In this document: one piece after another, positions 7,604 through 19,752 of the stretch
Layout of the letters: each line of letters opens with the position of its first letter
How positions within the stretch are numbered: the first letter of the stretch is position 1
Origin: Rhea pennata
Taxonomy: Eukaryota; Chordata; Aves; Rheiformes; Rheidae
Reading direction: 5' to 3'
Length of the DNA stretch: 64,000 nucleotides
Assembly (NCBI RefSeq): GCF_028389875.1
Contig: NC_084672.1
Location: 1,075,501-1,139,500, forward strand
Translations under genes and position numbers: made by a program
The notes under the pieces: model-generated
Databases searched by the model: none
What the model saw: only the letters and a program-made list of their open reading frames with translations
What the model was told of the DNA's origin: nothing

Positions 7604-10600
7604 GTGACTGTCGCGGGGCTGCGAGGGGCGAGCGCTGCTCCGCGGGGAGGCTGGGGGGCGGGGACGTGGGGGGGGTCATGGGGGTTGTGAGGGGCCGTGG
7701 AGCGGAGGCCTTGTGGGGGACCTGTGGGGCGGGGGTCACAGGCCTGTGAGGGGCCGTGGGTTGAAGGTCATGGGGCCTGCGTGGAGCTGGGGCTGCGCAG
7801 GGCTGTGGTGGAAAGGGTCATAGGGTCCGTGGGGCAAGGCTCCGGGGTCCCATGTGGAGCTGTGGTGTGAGGGCCCTGGGCTGTGAGGAGCTGTGGGGTG
7901 AGGCTGCTGGGGTCCCATGTGGAGCTGTGGTGTGAGGGCCCTGGGCTGTGAGGAGCTGTGGGGTGAGGCTGCTGGGGTCCCATGTGGAGCTGTGGTGTGA
8001 GGGCCCTGGGCTGTGAGGAGCTGTGGGGTGAGGCTCCGGGGTCCCATGTGGAGCTGTGGTGTGAGGGCCCTGGGCTGTGAGGAGCTGTGGGGTGAGGCTC
8101 CGGGGTCCCATGTTGGAGCTGTGGTGTGAGGGCCCTGGGCTGTGAGGAGCTGTGGGGTGAGGCTCCTGGGGTCCCATGTTGGAGCTGTGGTGTGAGGGCC
8201 CTGGGCTGTGAGGAGCTGTGGGGTGAGGCTCCGGGGTCCCATGTGGAGCTGTGGTGTGAGGGCCCTGGGCTGTGAGGAGCTGTGGGGTGAGGCTCCGGGG
8301 TCCCATGTTGGAGCTGTGGCGTGAGGGCCCTGGGCTGTGAGGAGCTGTGGGGCAAGGCTCCGGGGTCCCATGTGGAGCTGTGGCGTGAGGGCCCTGGGCT
8401 GTGAGGAGCTTTGGGTGAGGCTCCGGGGTCCCATGTGGAGCTGTGGTGTGAGGGCCCTGGGCTGTGAGGATCTGTGGGGTGAGGCTCCTGGGGTCCCATG
8501 TGGAGCTGTGGCGTGAGGGCCCTGGGCTGTGAGGAGCTGTGGGGTGAGGCTCCGGGGTCCCATGTGGAGCTGTGGTGTGATGGTCCTGGGCTGTGAGGAG
8601 CTGTGGGGTGAGGCTCCTGGGGTCCCATGTTGGAGCTGTGGTGTGAGGGCCCTGGGCTGTGAGGAGCTGTGGGGTGAGGCTCCTGAGGTCCCACTTCGAG
8701 CTGTGGTGTGATGGTCCTGGGCTGTGAGGAGCTGTGGGGTGAGGCTCCGGGGTCCCATGTTGGAGCTGTGGTGTGAGGGCCCTGGGCTGTGAGGAGCTGT
8801 GGGGTGAGGCTGCTGGGGTCCCATGTGGAGCTGTGGTGTGAGGGCCCTGGGCTGTGAGGAGCTGTGGGGTGAGGCTGCTGGGGTCCCATGTGGAGCTGTG
8901 GTGTGAGGGCCCTGGGCTGTGAGGAGCTGTGGGGTGAGGCTCCGGGGTCCCATGTGGAGCTGTGGTGTGAGGGCCCTGGGCTGTGAGGAGCTGTGGGGTG
9001 AGGCTCCGGGGTCCCATGTTGGAGCTGTGGTGTGAGGGCCCTGGGCTGTGAGGAGCTGTGGGGTGAGGCTCCTGGGGTCCCATGTTGGAGCTGTGGTGTG
9101 AGGGCCCTGGGCTGTGAGGAGCTGTGGGGTGAGGCTCCGGGGTCCCATGTGGAGCTGTGGTGTGAGGGCCCTGGGCTGTGAGGAGCTGTGGGGTGAGGCT
9201 CCGGGGTCCCATGTTGGAGCTGTGGCGTGAGGGCCCTGGGCTGTGAGGAGCTGTGGGGCAAGGCTCCGGGGTCCCATGTGGAGCTGTGGCGTGAGGGCCC
9301 TGGGCTGTGAGGAGCTTTGGGTGAGGCTCCGGGGTCCCATGTGGAGCTGTGGTGTGAGGGCCCTGGGCTGTGAGGATCTGTGGGGTGAGGCTCCTGGGGT
9401 CCCATGTGGAGCTGTGGCGTGAGGGCCCTGGGCTGTGAGGAGCTGTGGGGTGAGGCTCCGGGGTCCCATGTGGAGCTGTGGTGTGATGGTCCTGGGCTGT
9501 GAGGAGCTGTGGGGTGAGGCTCCTGGGGTCCCATGTTGGAGCTGTGGTGTGAGGGCCCTGGGCTGTGAGGAGCTGTGGGGTGAGGCTCCTGAGGTCCCAC
9601 TTCGAGCTGTGGTGTGATGGTCCTGGGCTGTGAGGAGCTGTGGGGTGAGGCTCCGGGGTCCCATGTTGGAGCTGTGGTGTGAGGGCCCTGGGCTGTGAGG
9701 AGCTGTGGGGTGAGGCTGCTGGGGTCCCATGTGGAGCTGTGGTGTGAGGGCCCTGGGCTGTGAGGAGCTGTGGGGTGAGGCTCCGGGGTCCCATGTGGAG
9801 CTGTGGTGTGAGGGCCCTGGGCTGTGAGGAGCTGTGGGGTGAGGCTCCTGGGGTCCCATGTGGAGCTGTGGTGTGAGGGCCCTGGGCTGTGAGGAGCTGT
9901 GGGGTGAGGCTGCTGGGGTCCCATGTTGGAGCTGTGGTGTGAGGGCCCTGGGCTGTGAGGATCTGTGGGGCAAGGCTCCTGGGGTCCCATGTGGAGCTGT
10001 GGGGTGACAGTCTTGGGTTGTAAGGAATTGTGGGGTGAGGCTGCTGGGATCCCATGTGGAACCATGGGGTGGGGGTCCTGAGCTGCAGGATTAGGACCCC
10101 TGTGGATCCTGGGGCTGTGGAGTTGAAGGGTGTTTTGGGGAAATAAGGCCTGGCCCTGGCTACCCCTGTGGGGCTGAGAGCTCTGCCCTTGGGGTGAGTG
10201 AGTGGGAGCTGCCCTGTGGGGCCTTTAGGGGCTGGGGGAAGGTGGCTGCAGCTGATACCAGGGTGAGGGTGTGCTCTGGGGCACTTGTGCAGCATCGGGT
10301 GGGAGAACAAGTACGTTTGGCTTGCTTGAAAATCAAAAGCACTGTCAGGGGCTGGGGGATTATCTTTCAGGTGCTTCAGGGTCTGGGAAGTGTTAGGGGA
10401 GACAGGAGGGACTGTCCCGAGCATCTACTAGCTTCTGCCAAATGTGCCACCAGCCCCAGACACCGTCTGGAGAGGGAGTGGGTACCGTGACTTCGACATG
10501 GAACACGTGCCTTGGTCACTGTTAGTTCAGATCCTGAGCAAGGAGTGCACTGAGTGAATTGTCCTAACATGCCACTGGATGGTAGAGTGGTGATGCTGCT

Positions 10601-13600
10601 TCTCAGCTCCTGAGCATGTGGGGAAGGAGTTGAGACTGCTTGCTCAGTCTGTGTGTGGGGGAGTTATCTTGCTGTTTCATCACCTTAGAAGAGAAGCCGG
10701 ACACACCTGGAAGGTCAGCTGCCTAGCCCAGCAAAATGGGGATTTTGAATGACCCTGAATGACCGAATCTTTAATGCTGGTCTTGTAAAATAAAGAGCGA
10801 TTTCATCTCTTGAAATGCTATTTGTAGGATTTAGAAGACCTTAGACGTCCATGAAGTACTGCTGGACTAAATCAACTTTAGCATTCCTCTTAATGTTTGG
10901 TGAAGTAATTGATTTCCTCTTTGCTTATGTGGGCCCTTCACATAGAGAGGAAATAAATTTTAAAATGGAGAAAGAAATACATCAGAAATTGAGGAAACTT
11001 GCATATGTGAAAATACTTTTGGGATGTAAAGATCCTATAGTTCAGTTACAGAAATCTAGCTGAAAAAGTCAGCTAAAACTTTATGCAGAAAGTGCCAGAA
11101 CAATAGAAGAAGTGTGAAAATATCTTTTAGTAGTCTGAATGAGACTATGAATCCATTTACTGGGAACCAGTTTAGTAAAGCTAAACATTTTGTTTGCTTG
11201 TTACCCTCATGATACCTAGTATAATTGAGGGGACAGTTAGCAATTCTTTGGGAACATCAAACAAATGGCCTCATGAATATCCACTGTGTGTTCTAGGTTC
11301 ATAATTTGGCAGCATGATATCCTTATAATGCAGGCAGAGAAAGCTGAAACAGAGATTGGAGGCTTTGGGATGATTCAAACAATACTCTGCTTCCCTGAAA
11401 GTTAGAAAATGGGCTAAATTCTCTTGTTCATCACAACTTTATTTTACAGTATAAGTGATGACAGTTTACTTTGGACAGCAAGTGGTTCCCAACCCTACTG
11501 AAAGTTTTGCTAGGTCTCAAGAGTAATTTGAATAGTCCCTGCAGGAGGGAGAGGTGAGCGCCAAGGGTTAAAACTTCCTTAATTTAACAAAGTCTTTTCT
11601 CCACTCACAGACTTTAGGGTATGTCTGCATGGAGGAAGTCCAGACAGACATGAACTTCTGTTCCTGCCCACTGGGTGGGCAGAAGCCAAATCTTGCTTGG
11701 AAGCGGTATAGCAGTATTGGTGTCGTGTTGGACTAGGCCTTTGAGGCCCAGCCCCTCAGCAGGGATATTAGGTTAATTGCAGGAATGCACTAAAAGCAGC
11801 TACACAACTTTCAGGTTGGAGTTGAGTGGGCCTGTCTATGTACCTGAAGACAGACTGAAGTAATTTGCTGTATTGAAAGTTGATGTGGCATCTGTTTTAG
11901 AAATACAGTTAATTGTTATGGAAGAACTATTAGTAGGGCTGCTCTAACGAGCTGTAGCGATTGTATTTTCAGAAGTGTCTTCTCTTTTTTCTTATATTTT
12001 TATATTAACCCATATTATTTCTGTTACCTTATTTAAAGCAAAAATGCTTGTACCTGCACTTCTAAGGAGCAAACAACTGCAAATAAAGCAAGGAAAAAAA
12101 AAAGGGGGGGGGGAAGGTGACAGCTGGGAACTTCTTAGGTTTGGCCTTCACTGTGAAAATTTGTATTTCTTTAGGTTATGCTGGGTACGTGGGATGGATG
12201 TGCAAAGACTTGAGATCTCATTGTTTCTACTCACTTCCTACATTGCTCAGCAGACATATTGAAATGCAGGGTCTTATTTTTCAGGTTCTTAAACTTACTG
12301 AATTCATATACTATCTTGCATTATTTTTTAGACTCTATAATCATATATTGTAATTTTTAAGTATCACTTTAAAGCCTTTTGATCTATGGAAAATGTAACA
12401 ATAAATGGGATTGCTTGTATTATGAAACTAATTCAGAACACACACACACACACAAAAAACCTCTATAAGTATCAATGCTGTTTATTATTTTCCACATAGG
12501 TATAATAACCCTAGTTGATCCCCACATTTTAGAAGCTAAGGAAATGATCACACTTGATGCTTACCCTTCATTGATGCGGATAAATATGGATTAGTGCATT
12601 ATTTTTGTACTGGCTTTCCTTAAGATGATTTCAAAATCTTATCTATGAGGCCCAGGCTAGGAACTGGAGGGAAGAAGGTGGGAATGAAAAATGACCTGTC
12701 TTATTAACAGGTTTGCTTGCCTTTCGGGTTTTTGAAATTCTAACTTATCTAAACTGTTAAATATTTGTTTATCTTTTGCATAGGTAATTCTGAATCACGA
12801 TAAATCTAAAGGTGATATGTATCCTTTAATAGGCATATTTTGATTTGTATTTATTAACGTGATTGTAAAAGCAATAGGAAGTTTAGAACTGGTGTGTGGG
12901 AAAAACGTGTTCATAATGAACAACAAATGCATCAATCTGCCCAATTCTGAAGCAATTCCTGAGATAATACACCACTGATATTCACAGCTCTGCTTCCTCT
13001 GAAGAGAAGAAAAATAAACAATGCTGGGAAGATGACTTATTAACCAAAAATATCATGCATTAAATATAGGAAAGCTGCTTTATTGGTGTCTTGTTTTTTG
13101 CTTTAGATATAATCCGTACTATTCGGGACCCGGAGAAACCTAATACTTTAGAAGAACTGGAAGTGGTAACAGAAAGCTGTGTTGAAGTACACGAGATAGG
13201 TGAAGACGAGTATCTGGTTATCATCAGGTTTACACCAACAGTACCTCATTGTTCTTTAGCTACTCTCATTGGTAAGATTTCTATTTCATTAAATCTGTAA
13301 TAATGATTATAAAGTTAATTATGGATTACCTGAGTAAGCTCAAGCTTAGTTAAAATTTTCTATTGTTTTGACAACGATTTAACTGGAAATTTTATCTTAA
13401 AAAAACCTATTAAGAATACCAAAAAAAAAAAAAATCCAGAAGAGATATGGGGGCATTCAAGATCTGATTTTATCAACTTGGACAAATTCCTTAAGAAGAG
13501 AAGTGCTCAAAAATCTCCTAGGAGAATATAAAGGAAGGACTCTATACCACTTCCAAGCTATTCTAGTAATGTTACATTGACATTTTGGCAGCTCTTAAAT

Positions 13601-16600
13601 AAATAAATAAATCTTCATGAATATTCCCCTTTGCCTTGTCTACACATGAGCAAAAACCCACACACGCCCAAAAAATACTGAAAAAAGTTTATGAACTCTT
13701 AGGAGTCTGAAAGCAGTTAAGTTGAATAAGAACCTACCCTGGCTTATTTTGCTTTTTTTTTATTATTATTATTTGTGGTGAGAACAGGTGTTCATTCTCT
13801 GAAATACATTGTTTAAATGTACTAAGATTAACAATTCTTACCATTATATACTAATAGTAATAGTTCTCAGTCTGTCTTCAATATTTAAAATAAATTAAAG
13901 TCTTTAATCTTAAAGAATGTATATTTATGCCAAAACAGACCCTGGATGCCTTGTGTACAAGGTGAAGTCCAGGTAGTAAAGCAGTAGCATGCCAGCCGGT
14001 AATAATTTTTTTGTGGCTTGAAACTGTTAGGAGTCAAGCTGACTCTGTTAGGGGTAAGACTCAGACCCAAGGACCAGTGTTGTACATAGCACATCAAACT
14101 TTAAGATTTGTTAATCACATTTACAGCACTTAAATATCAGCTAAATCTTTGTCTGTTCTGCTGTGCAGCCTTTGTCAGTGTTGTATGACTTCTGAAGCAC
14201 AGTTCCTCATTCTGTTACAGGAGAGTGTTATGACAGCTGTTTTAAAAATAGTTGGGTAATATATGTAAGGGCATAGGGGGCTAAAAAATTTTTTTGTTTG
14301 TTTGTTTTTGTTTTGTTTTTTCTAAAGCTTCCTCGTCTGCATAGACTACTGTGTAAGCTGGTAGGTTTTTGGGGAGGTATTTTCTTTACTTAGCCAGTCC
14401 TTTAGTAGCCTGTTACCTGCCTGAGTGTTGCGTGGAAGTTAAATTTCCCTTGATAGAAGAAAAAATGTGTTATTTAACAAGATGGTTTTCCAGTACGTTT
14501 CTTGTAAATGGGCAGAATTTGTTGATCTTGAGGGCTTGTTGCATCAGCTGACCTTTGAAACCTGAAACACCACACTGAAATATTTGTTAAAGACCTGAAT
14601 AGTTTGTTTTTTGTTTTTGTCTAATCATAAATGTTCTCAGAGCCTGCACATGACTGTTTCTTATTTATTCTCTACTTATTCAGATAAATTTCTAAACAGA
14701 ATAGAATTACCAAAAATTTCAGACTGCCAGAAGTGAGAACAATCCAAAGTGATTGGGAAAGAAGTTCATATGCCTGGAGTGATCTGCTTAAGCTACAGGC
14801 TTACTGACTTAAAGTACCCTTTTCAACTCTCTGCCTTTTTCTAGAGACTTGTGAAAACAATAATACCTGAGTTTTGAGAGAGTGATCTTCTCTCTAGATT
14901 ACTTGAATGTGACTTTTTAGAGTCCAAATAGAATCATAGAATCAGTAAGGTTGGAAGGAACCTCTGGAGATCATCTAGTCCAACCCCCCCTGCTCAAGCA
15001 GAGTCTCACAGAGCATGTTAGAAAGGATTGCATCCAGGCAGGCTTTGAATATCTCCAGAGAGGGAGACTCCACCACCTTTCTGGGCCACCTGTCCCAGTG
15101 CTCTGTCACTCTTACAGTGAAGAAATTCCTCCTCATATTCAGGTGGAACTTCCTGTGGTTCAGTTTTTGAACATTGCCTCTTGTTCTGTCGCGTGGGACA
15201 ACTGAAAAGAGTTTGTCCCCATCCCCTTGACACCCTCCCTTCAGGTACTTGTAGCCATTGATAAGATCCTCCCTCAGTTGTCTTTTCTGCAGGCTAAACA
15301 GGCCCAGCTCTCGCAGCTGTTCCTCATAGGGCAGATACTCCAGCCCTCTGATCATCCTCATAGCCTTACGCTGGACTCTCTCCAGTAGCTCCATGTCCCT
15401 CTTGTACTGGGGAGCCCAGAACTGGACACAGGACTCGAGATGAGGCCTCACGAGGGCTTGGTAGAGGGGCGGGATCACCTCCCTCAACCTGCTGGCAACA
15501 CTTTTCCTAATTCACCCAAGGACACCATTGGCCTTTCTGGCCATGGGGGCATCTTGCTGGCTTATAGTCCATTTGTCATCCACCAGCACTCCCAGGTGTA
15601 GCCTTTGAATTTTTTCCATCCAGTTTGCTGCCACTTCTCAAGGGAGATTGAGAATAGGTGTTCTGAAGAAAAATATTCTCTTCTTCTTTGGCAGGAGGTG
15701 CTGTTACCATGACTTATCCTGAGGACAAACTGGGGCTATGATACTGCTTTGTTTGTCTGTGTAGCTCATTGCAAAGCCTGGCCTCATGGAAAACTGCAGT
15801 AGGCTAGTAGTAGGGATGTTCAAACTAGGATCGGCCTCCCAAAGATGAACCTTAACACTCTGCTCAGTGTTACTGAAGAAAAAAGTGTTACTGTAGAAAA
15901 AAAATCTACAAAGATTTCTTTTTTCCCCCCTGCAGTGTTGCTTGCTATAGATAGATCTATAGCAGTGGACTTTTCAAGCAACATTTGAATGTTGGCAGTT
16001 GGCTCACAGTTTTTTTTAATTTAGCTTTTATGGTGACTTATTTGCCCATGGGAATTAGTTGTGGGTGTGCTTTTTTTGTTGGAGTATTTCTGTATGTTGT
16101 TTAAAGTAGTTAGCACTTCTGTATGTTAGACATTAAATAGTGAAGTTAGTGAGCTTGAGTTGTGCCCAAGTCATTGCAGGCTTGTGGTTTCTTTCTTAAA
16201 CCACTTTATGCTGGATTTTTAACAAATGTTAAAACACAAAACAAACATTGTCCTCCGTACAGATGAAGCCACAGTGACCACCAAGAAGCTCTATTTAAAA
16301 ATGTAGAGGAAAGCCCGAAATGGAGGATTTTTGTGTATTTAGTGCTTCTAGAAGGTGTTAAGAGACTGGAGACCTCATAAGCCTATAAAGCAGGTACAAA
16401 CTCAACTAAGAAGCTATCTCCAAAGGAGTCAAAAAAGGTTATTTAGTCTCTTTTAGGGCTTGTGCTGCTCAGAATGCCAAAGGAGAAAGTTACTTACTAT
16501 GCTGGTGGTTTTTGATTGTAAATATGTATCCTCTGAAAATATACCTTCAACCTTTAATTTGATAAGCAAAAACTCTTCTCTGTTTTGTTTAAACAGGCCT

Positions 16601-19400
16601 TTGTTTAAGAGTAAAACTTCAGAGATGTTTGCCTTTTAGACATAAGGTAAAGTATCTATTCTAGAACTTGCCTTAAGCTACATGAATGTTTTGCAAGTGC
16701 TATACTTTCTCTTTAAAAGAGAGTATGCTGCAGGATCAAGTGACTTGCAAACTGTAGTGAAGGATGGGGTCTTTCTCAAACCTGTTACTTGCTTATGGAG
16801 GGAGTGATGTTGCAGTACAGTATAGCACCTGAAGGAATCGCGGAATAACTGATTCTTTCTTTTCTTTACAAAAGACAGTTTCTTGGCTGAAATTCTGAAA
16901 TATGCTGTGTTTCAAGGAATCTCCTGACCACCTGTCATTCAATTTCTTGCTCAGTGGAGGAGAGGGTGTTTTTAAAGCCAAAGTCATGATGGATCTAAGT
17001 CATACTATTGCCTTGGAGAAAATGAATGTGGCCTTCTGGAATATTTCAACATATCCAAGCATTGTGAATACAAAACATTAAAAGTTACTAAGTTGACTGA
17101 ACCATTTAGAATATTCAATATGAATATTGCACCCTATGTGAGTTAGTGGCCTTGAAAGCAAGATAAGTAGTTTTTTGTCAGTCAGAGCTTAGTTATGGGG
17201 AATTCCACTGTTTTATATAACCATAATCTATGAAGTAAAAACTTACGGATAGAAGAGCTCTTCTGCAGAAGTGCTGCAGAAGTTGGACTAGGATCTGAGT
17301 TCAGGAAATCTCTGACCTCTGTCTTAGGAATTTTTACGTAAATTGCATACAGGCCTGGCCCTGGTCAGAATACTGTCCCTAACAGGGGCCAGCCCTATTG
17401 CTTTAGTACTTCAGTCATATGAAATCTCCTGGTAGCTCAATATAAGTTGGGGTTTTTTATCATGTTTTTTGTTTTTCGCAGGCCTATTAAAGGCATGAAG
17501 GTGATTAAGGTCTGTTAAGGGTTCTAGTCTTATAGTCTATTCCTATACAGGAAATAATATTGTATTATGCTACCATTTTCAAATAGAGCATATGTGAGTC
17601 TCATCAGTGAGTGAATGGAACCAAAAATTCTTGTTGAAGGCAAAACTCTCATATCTTTTTGATGACTGTAAACATTGCTTTTTTCCTTTGCTTGAATTTC
17701 TCCTGTACTTCCTTAAACAAAAGCTTTGATAAGGTGCAGGAAGAACTCACAAGCATCCACTGACTAAATATAGTTGCATATCTTATTAGGAATCCACTCT
17801 GTAGGATGTCTTTTCAAGAGTTCTTGGCTTGTGAAAGTGACTGTTGCAATTCTGATGACTTTTTAAAAAAAAAAAGTTCCTTAATTGTGATCTGCAGAAA
17901 GCTAGATGGAAGGATAGTGCCAGTTCTCCACCCTGCTTCTGGTAGCCTAAATGCAATTACTTTTTCACACAACAGCTGATACTAGTGAGGAAAGAAGGCC
18001 CCTGCAATTTCAAAGAAGGACCACTGGTGACTGTTAAATGGAGGTTGTCTTGTGATTGTATTGCGCTGAAATCTGAAGATCAGCTATTGTTGTTGATCCC
18101 ATTTCGTTATCTATGAACTTTTAAAAATTGTATATTACATTTTTTCAAATACATATTTAACTATTCATGTATGTTTCTAATGTTGTTGATCTCTTCTCTA
18201 GCTGGAAATCTACATATCTGAAGGTACACATTCCACTGAAGAAGACAGTAAGTAGAACTTAGTCTATTCAAGCTCCACTCATTCTTGAGCGCATGTCCTC
18301 TGGGAAGTCTGTTTCCTCGCTCACCTTACTGTCCTTTCCAGAAACTAATATGCTGTTAAAGCTTTAAAATGAAACATGTAATTGAGTCTGTTTCAAAAGC
18401 TGTATTGGTACTGTAAACATAAGCTGCTTGTAAAAACACTTTCTTGCAGGTATTGAGTTACGTTTCTAACAAAAAAAGTTGCTAATAGGCTGATGAATCT
18501 TTGCTGAAGAACTTTGACAAACTGAGAAATGTATATTTTTGGTATCAAGAAGTTAAGATAGCAAGATCAACCAATATTTAAAATAAAACCTGCAGGATAT
18601 TGAAATTCTTTCAAAGCTTTAGAGAGTCATTGTCTTCAATAGCTGTTAAAGCCCTTGTCTGGGCAATGTCCCAGGCTTTTTTTGTTCTTGAACATTAGAA
18701 ATCTTTGTTCGGAGAGCAGGGTGGGTGAGACCTGTCCTTTTCATGAAATGAATAGAAATTAAACTTAGAAAAATTCAGATTATTATTTTGTCACAAATTT
18801 TATATTTGATATTAAGACATGTTATCAATGTATTTCATATTCCTTTCCTAAACTAGAAAAGTATCAAAAATAGTTGGTCTGTGATGGATATTCTTGTGTG
18901 ACCGAGCTTTCATTTATCTCTGTTCCCAGATTTCCTGTTAAACTCATCTCCTTTACTCTTTGCTCTTGAGCACCTTTGTGTTTTTCTCTGTCTTGTTGCC
19001 CTTCTATTATCTGGCACAACTTTCTTTGCCTAGACCACATTACTTAAATGACTGCCTATACAGTGCTTTTCAGATACTATGCAAATGTGAATCTCTATCT
19101 AAATTGCAAATTGCAAAGAAAGTTGACGCAATGTAGCATTGCTGTACAACAGCACTTTCTCCTTCTTAGAGCAGGATGTTCTTTAAGTTTGAAAAACTTC
19201 ATTGCAGTATGATGTCTTGTGTTTGGAATGTTTCAGTGGTACTTTACATGTACTGCATCAGTAAACTGCTTCTGACTTTACTTTGTATACAATGTTTTGC
19301 AGTCAACAAGCAAATCAATGATAAAGAAAGAGTAGCAGCTGCGATGGAGAATCCAAACTTGCGTGAAATTGTGGAGCAGTGTGTTACAGAGCCTGACTAG
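7477..19400 (+). CDS. CIAO2A: CIAO2A (FAM96A, MIP18-family protein), complete, five exons
   Basis: Cytosolic iron-sulfur assembly component 2A. With CIAO1 it delivers Fe-S clusters to a narrow client set, notably iron regulatory protein 1 (ACO1), in the cytosol. Exons 7477-7603, 13107-13271, 16597-16646, 18202-18247 and 19303-19400 total 486 nt, coding 161 residues, against 160 in human. Phase is conserved at all four junctions. The MIP18 (DUF59) domain begins with [20 protein letters not shown]; the conserved reactive-cysteine segment is [10 protein letters not shown] in exon 3, and the C-terminus is [18 protein letters not shown]. The N-terminus ([20 protein letters not shown]) is hydrophobic, as in orthologues. 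The gene is head to head with SPG11 and convergent with ADAMTS7. Intron 1 carries a large minisatellite. Function is family knowledge; identity is very secure. Confidence 0.98.
7825..10085 (+). repeat. Hierarchical GC-rich minisatellite in CIAO2A intron 1
   Basis: About 34 tandem copies of a 64-66 bp unit. Each unit is two related halves that both begin GGAGCTGTGG: one continues with GGTGAGGCTCCGGGGTCCC, the other with TGTGAGGGCCCTGGGCTG, so the ancestral monomer was about 32 bp. Variants include CTCCGGGG versus CTGCTGGGG versus CTCCTGGGG, and CATGTGG versus CATGTTGG. More diverged half-units extend to about 7690 on the left. The transcribed strand product is G-rich with frequent GGG and GGGG runs. 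All three antisense frames are stop-free for long distances, which is a consequence of the repeat and not evidence of a gene. Confidence 0.97.
7856..9700 (+). repeat. 906-bp higher-order repeat, two copies
   Basis: The variant pattern of the 65-bp units recurs with an exact 906-bp offset (about 14 units), for example 8529-8711 against 9435-9617, including rare variants such as GAGGTCCCACTTCGAGCTG and the deletion giving GAGCTTTGGGTGAGG. The copies look identical or nearly so. The pattern breaks soon after 9730. Confidence 0.9.
10086..13106 (+). other. CIAO2A: Rest of CIAO2A intron 1
   Basis: Composition falls from GC-rich (to about 10500) to ordinary AT-rich intron. It holds a short A-run/G-run at about 12090-12113 and a short CA repeat at about 12438-12455. 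No exon or retroposon was recognised. Confidence 0.6.
13107..13271 (+). CDS. CIAO2A: CIAO2A exon 2
   Basis: Acceptor TTTTGCTTTAG|ATATAATC, donor CTCATTG|GTAAGATT. Encodes (D)[20 protein letters not shown], then [20 protein letters not shown] and [14 protein letters not shown](G), the core of the MIP18-family fold. Nearly identical to the mammalian protein. Confidence 0.98.
13272..16596 (+). other. CIAO2A: CIAO2A intron 2
   Basis: AT-rich intron with an AAAT microsatellite near 13595-13613, a GTTT-rich run near 14289-14320 and one CR1 copy (listed separately). Nothing else recognised. Confidence 0.7.
14929..15610 (-). repeat. CR1 LINE, about 680 bp, with ORF2 C-terminus
   Basis: Minus-strand CR1 in CIAO2A intron 2. 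The longest frame (15487 down to 14975) encodes the end of the CR1 reverse-transcriptase protein, with [40 protein letters not shown] and [19 protein letters not shown]. It ends in the family tail ACTGATTCTATGATTCTA. Truncated at the 5' end; its frame is still largely open, so it is fairly young, but it cannot move on its own. Confidence 0.95.
16597..16646 (+). CDS. CIAO2A: CIAO2A exon 3 (50 nt)
   Basis: A short exon too small for ORF calling. Acceptor TGTTTAAACAG|GCCTTTG, donor CATAAG|GTAAAGTA. Encodes (G)[16 protein letters not shown], which holds the conserved cysteine of the MIP18 family (RCLPF). Confidence 0.95.
16647..19302 (+). other. CIAO2A: CIAO2A introns 3 and 4
   Basis: Intron 3 is 16647-18201 and intron 4 is 18248-19302. 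AT-rich unique sequence; no repeats, exons or RNA genes recognised. Confidence 0.65.
18202..18247 (+). CDS. CIAO2A: CIAO2A exon 4 (46 nt)
   Basis: Acceptor CTCTTCTCTAG|CTGGAAATC, donor GAAGACA|GTAAGTAG. Encodes [15 protein letters not shown](I). Phase 0 in, phase 1 out. Confidence 0.95.
19303..19400 (+). CDS. CIAO2A: CIAO2A exon 5 with stop
   Basis: Acceptor ATGTTTTGCAG|TCAACAAG. Encodes (I)[20 protein letters not shown] and [11 protein letters not shown], then TAG at 19398-19400. The 3' UTR runs to the polyadenylation signal at 19747. Confidence 0.97.
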
Positions 19401-19746
19401 TAGCTATAATAATCACAGAATTGTCATTTTGATACATTTGTTAAAAACTTTGTAAAAAAAAAATATAATGATGATCAAAGCCTTGAGTTTAATACTTGAG
19501 TTCTTTTTATCTTCCACATCTTTTTTAAAAGAAATTGTTTATAAGGTAGATTTAAATTATGATAAATTAGTATCTAAACTAAAGTGAAATGTATAGTGTT
19601 AAGAGTTTAATATCTGGTGTTCAGAAAAATATTTTATCTAATTAAAAACAAAAAAAGTTATCTGTATCACCCTCTGATAGACAATGTTATATAAATTCAG
19701 TTTTGCAGTTTAAGTTTCCACATTGTTTCAATCAAAACACTGTCAA

Positions 19747-19752
19747 AATAAA
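19747..19752 (+). terminator. CIAO2A: CIAO2A polyadenylation signal AATAAA
   Basis: First canonical AATAAA after the stop codon, giving a 3' UTR of about 370 nt. An AT-rich stretch follows. The cleavage position is inferred. Confidence 0.7.

Larger units (their letters stand above)
7060..7700. promoter_or_regulatory. CIAO2A: CpG island over CIAO2A promoter and exon 1
   Basis: High CpG density from the GC-box array through exon 1 into the start of intron 1. There is no TATA box. This is the expected promoter of the plus-strand gene. Confidence 0.85.

Noticed and set aside
7825-10085. Possible CRISPR-like array
   Set aside because: Units are contiguous variants of one sequence with no unique spacers, in a vertebrate intron; this is a minisatellite.
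7736-10424. Antisense proteins of 745-868 residues
   Set aside because: They are readings of a GC-rich minisatellite in three frames at once, have no non-repetitive conserved domain and lie inside a CIAO2A intron.
14975-15487. Minus-strand 170-residue frame as a host gene
   Set aside because: It is the C-terminus of the CR1 reverse-transcriptase protein in a truncated retroposon.
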